Shown here: positions 63,388-64,000 of the stretch, piece by piece
How the letters are laid out: every line of letters begins with the position of its first letter
How positions within the stretch are numbered: position 1 is the first letter of the stretch
Source of the DNA: Otariodibacter oris
GTDB lineage: Bacteria; Pseudomonadota; Gammaproteobacteria; Enterobacterales; Pasteurellaceae
DNA length: 64,000 nucleotides
Direction of reading: 5' to 3'
NCBI RefSeq assembly: GCF_009684715.1
Contig: NZ_CP016604.1
Span: 449,262 to 513,261 of the forward strand
The notes under the pieces: model-generated
What the model was told of the DNA's origin: nothing
Database searches by the model: none
What the model saw: the letters and a program-made list of their open reading frames with translations, nothing else
Program-made: the position numbers and the translations under genes

Positions 63388-64000
63388 ATGGGAATTGTAA
63401 TTGATGGGAAATGGCACGATACAACGGTGAATCCAGCAATTGTAAATGGACGATATGAGAGAGCAACAACCCAATTTAGAAATTGGATCACTGCTGATGG
63501 TGAAGCAGGACCAATCGGTATAGGTGGATTTAAAGCTGAACCTAATCGTTATCATTTATATGTATCTTTAGCTTGTCCATGGGCGCATAGAACGTTGATA
63601 TATCGTAAGCTCAAAGGGTTAGAAGATATGATTTCAGTTTCTGTCGTGAATCCTTTTATGGGCGAATATGGTTGGACTTTTGAAGATGATGAGGGGGTGA
63701 TTCCTGATCCTATTTTGAATGTGAAATATATCCATCAAGTCTATATTGCCGCAAACGCAAATTATACAGGCAGAGCAAGCGTGCCAGTTTTATGGGATAA
63801 GAAGACCCATACGATCGTGAGCAACGAATCTTCAGAAATTATCCGAATGTTCAATTCTGCATTTGATGGTATTGGTGCAAATCCTGTTAATTTCTTACCC
63901 ACTGAATTAGTTGCAGAAATTGATGAACTTAATGCCTATATTTACCCAAATATTAACAATGGGGTATATCGTTCGGGTTTTGCTACGATACAAGAAGGCT
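63388..64000 (+). CDS. Second glutathionyl-hydroquinone reductase paralogue (partial, runs off the window)
   Basis: The first 204 codons of a close relative of the gene before it, starting at an ATG with AAGGAG upstream. The catalytic cysteine is again C63 in SLACPWAHR, and long runs of residues are the same (SSEIIRMFNSAFDGIG; YIYPNINNGVYRSGFAT). The N-terminal 40 residues and several internal patches differ, so the copies have diverged unevenly. The 3' end is outside the window, so completeness cannot be judged. Confidence 0.88.
   Translation, partial: MGIVIDGKWHDTTVNPAIVNGRYERATTQFRNWITADGEAGPIGIGGFKAEPNRYHLYVSLACPWAHRTLIYRKLKGLEDMISVSVVNPFMGEYGWTFEDDEGVIPDPILNVKYIHQVYIAANANYTGRASVPVLWDKKTHTIVSNESSEIIRMFNSAFDGIGANPVNFLPTELVAEIDELNAYIYPNINNGVYRSGFATIQEG

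Overview
The window is a continuous piece of a low-GC gammaproteobacterial chromosome, almost certainly from the family Pasteurellaceae. Three things point there: gene orders shared with Haemophilus and Actinobacillus (rpoE-rseA; lpoA-yraN-diaA-dolP; cysQ-zwf-pgl-gnd; zipA-ligA; hflK-hflC-purA), protein sequences close to remembered Haemophilus homologues, and many copies of the DNA uptake signal ACAAGCGGT. That is the Actinobacillus pleuropneumoniae / Mannheimia / H. ducreyi version of the signal rather than the H. influenzae version. I cannot name a species. I see no phage, insertion sequence, CRISPR array or plasmid functions.

Layout. 1-4.5 kb: gmk, converging on the envelope-stress pair rpoE-rseA, then corC-lnt. 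4.6-8.3 kb: a CsgI/YccT-like periplasmic protein, gapA and a DppA/HbpA-type peptide or heme binding protein. 8.4-15.85 kb: a complete histidine operon (hisG-D-C-B-H-A-F-IE, minus strand) behind a textbook attenuator whose leader peptide has four consecutive His codons. 15.9-22.5 kb: fbp, divergent mpl, a YgaP-like rhodanese, and mfd. 22.6-22.9 kb: tRNA-Gly and tRNA-Leu. 23-26.4 kb: dps, a Kef-type antiporter, rsmI. 26.5-29.8 kb: the lpoA-yraN-diaA-dolP envelope/replication operon. 29.9-36 kb: the anaerobic formate cluster pflA / focA-pflB, interrupted by a divergent S-adenosylhomocysteine-hydrolase-like gene and a very AT-rich membrane-protein gene of unknown function. 36.2-42.8 kb: a YqaA-like protein, nudE, cysQ and the oxidative pentose phosphate genes zwf, pgl and gnd, with a small lipoprotein between pgl and gnd. 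43-45.2 kb: a TonB-dependent heme receptor with a candidate Fur box. 45.3-50.9 kb: cysZ, zipA, ligA, a membrane protein, dusA. 50.9-56.5 kb: trxA, a PurR-box-controlled purine permease, hflK-hflC, purA. 56.6-64 kb: an aldehyde dehydrogenase, a 650-bp stretch with no recognised gene, a metallo-hydrolase, fabB, an AI-2E-family transporter, and two tandem glutathionyl-hydroquinone reductase genes, the second cut by the window end.

Most of the window is conserved housekeeping. The best candidates for something undescribed are the SahH-like gene and its AT-rich neighbour inside the formate locus, and the terminator-like hairpin lying between the tRNA promoter and tRNA-Gly. Regulatory structures readable directly from the sequence are the his attenuator, a sigma-E-type promoter before rpoE, a PurR operator over the -35 of the purine permease, and an FNR-like box before focA. 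All family assignments are by reading the sequence and recalling relatives; no database search was run.
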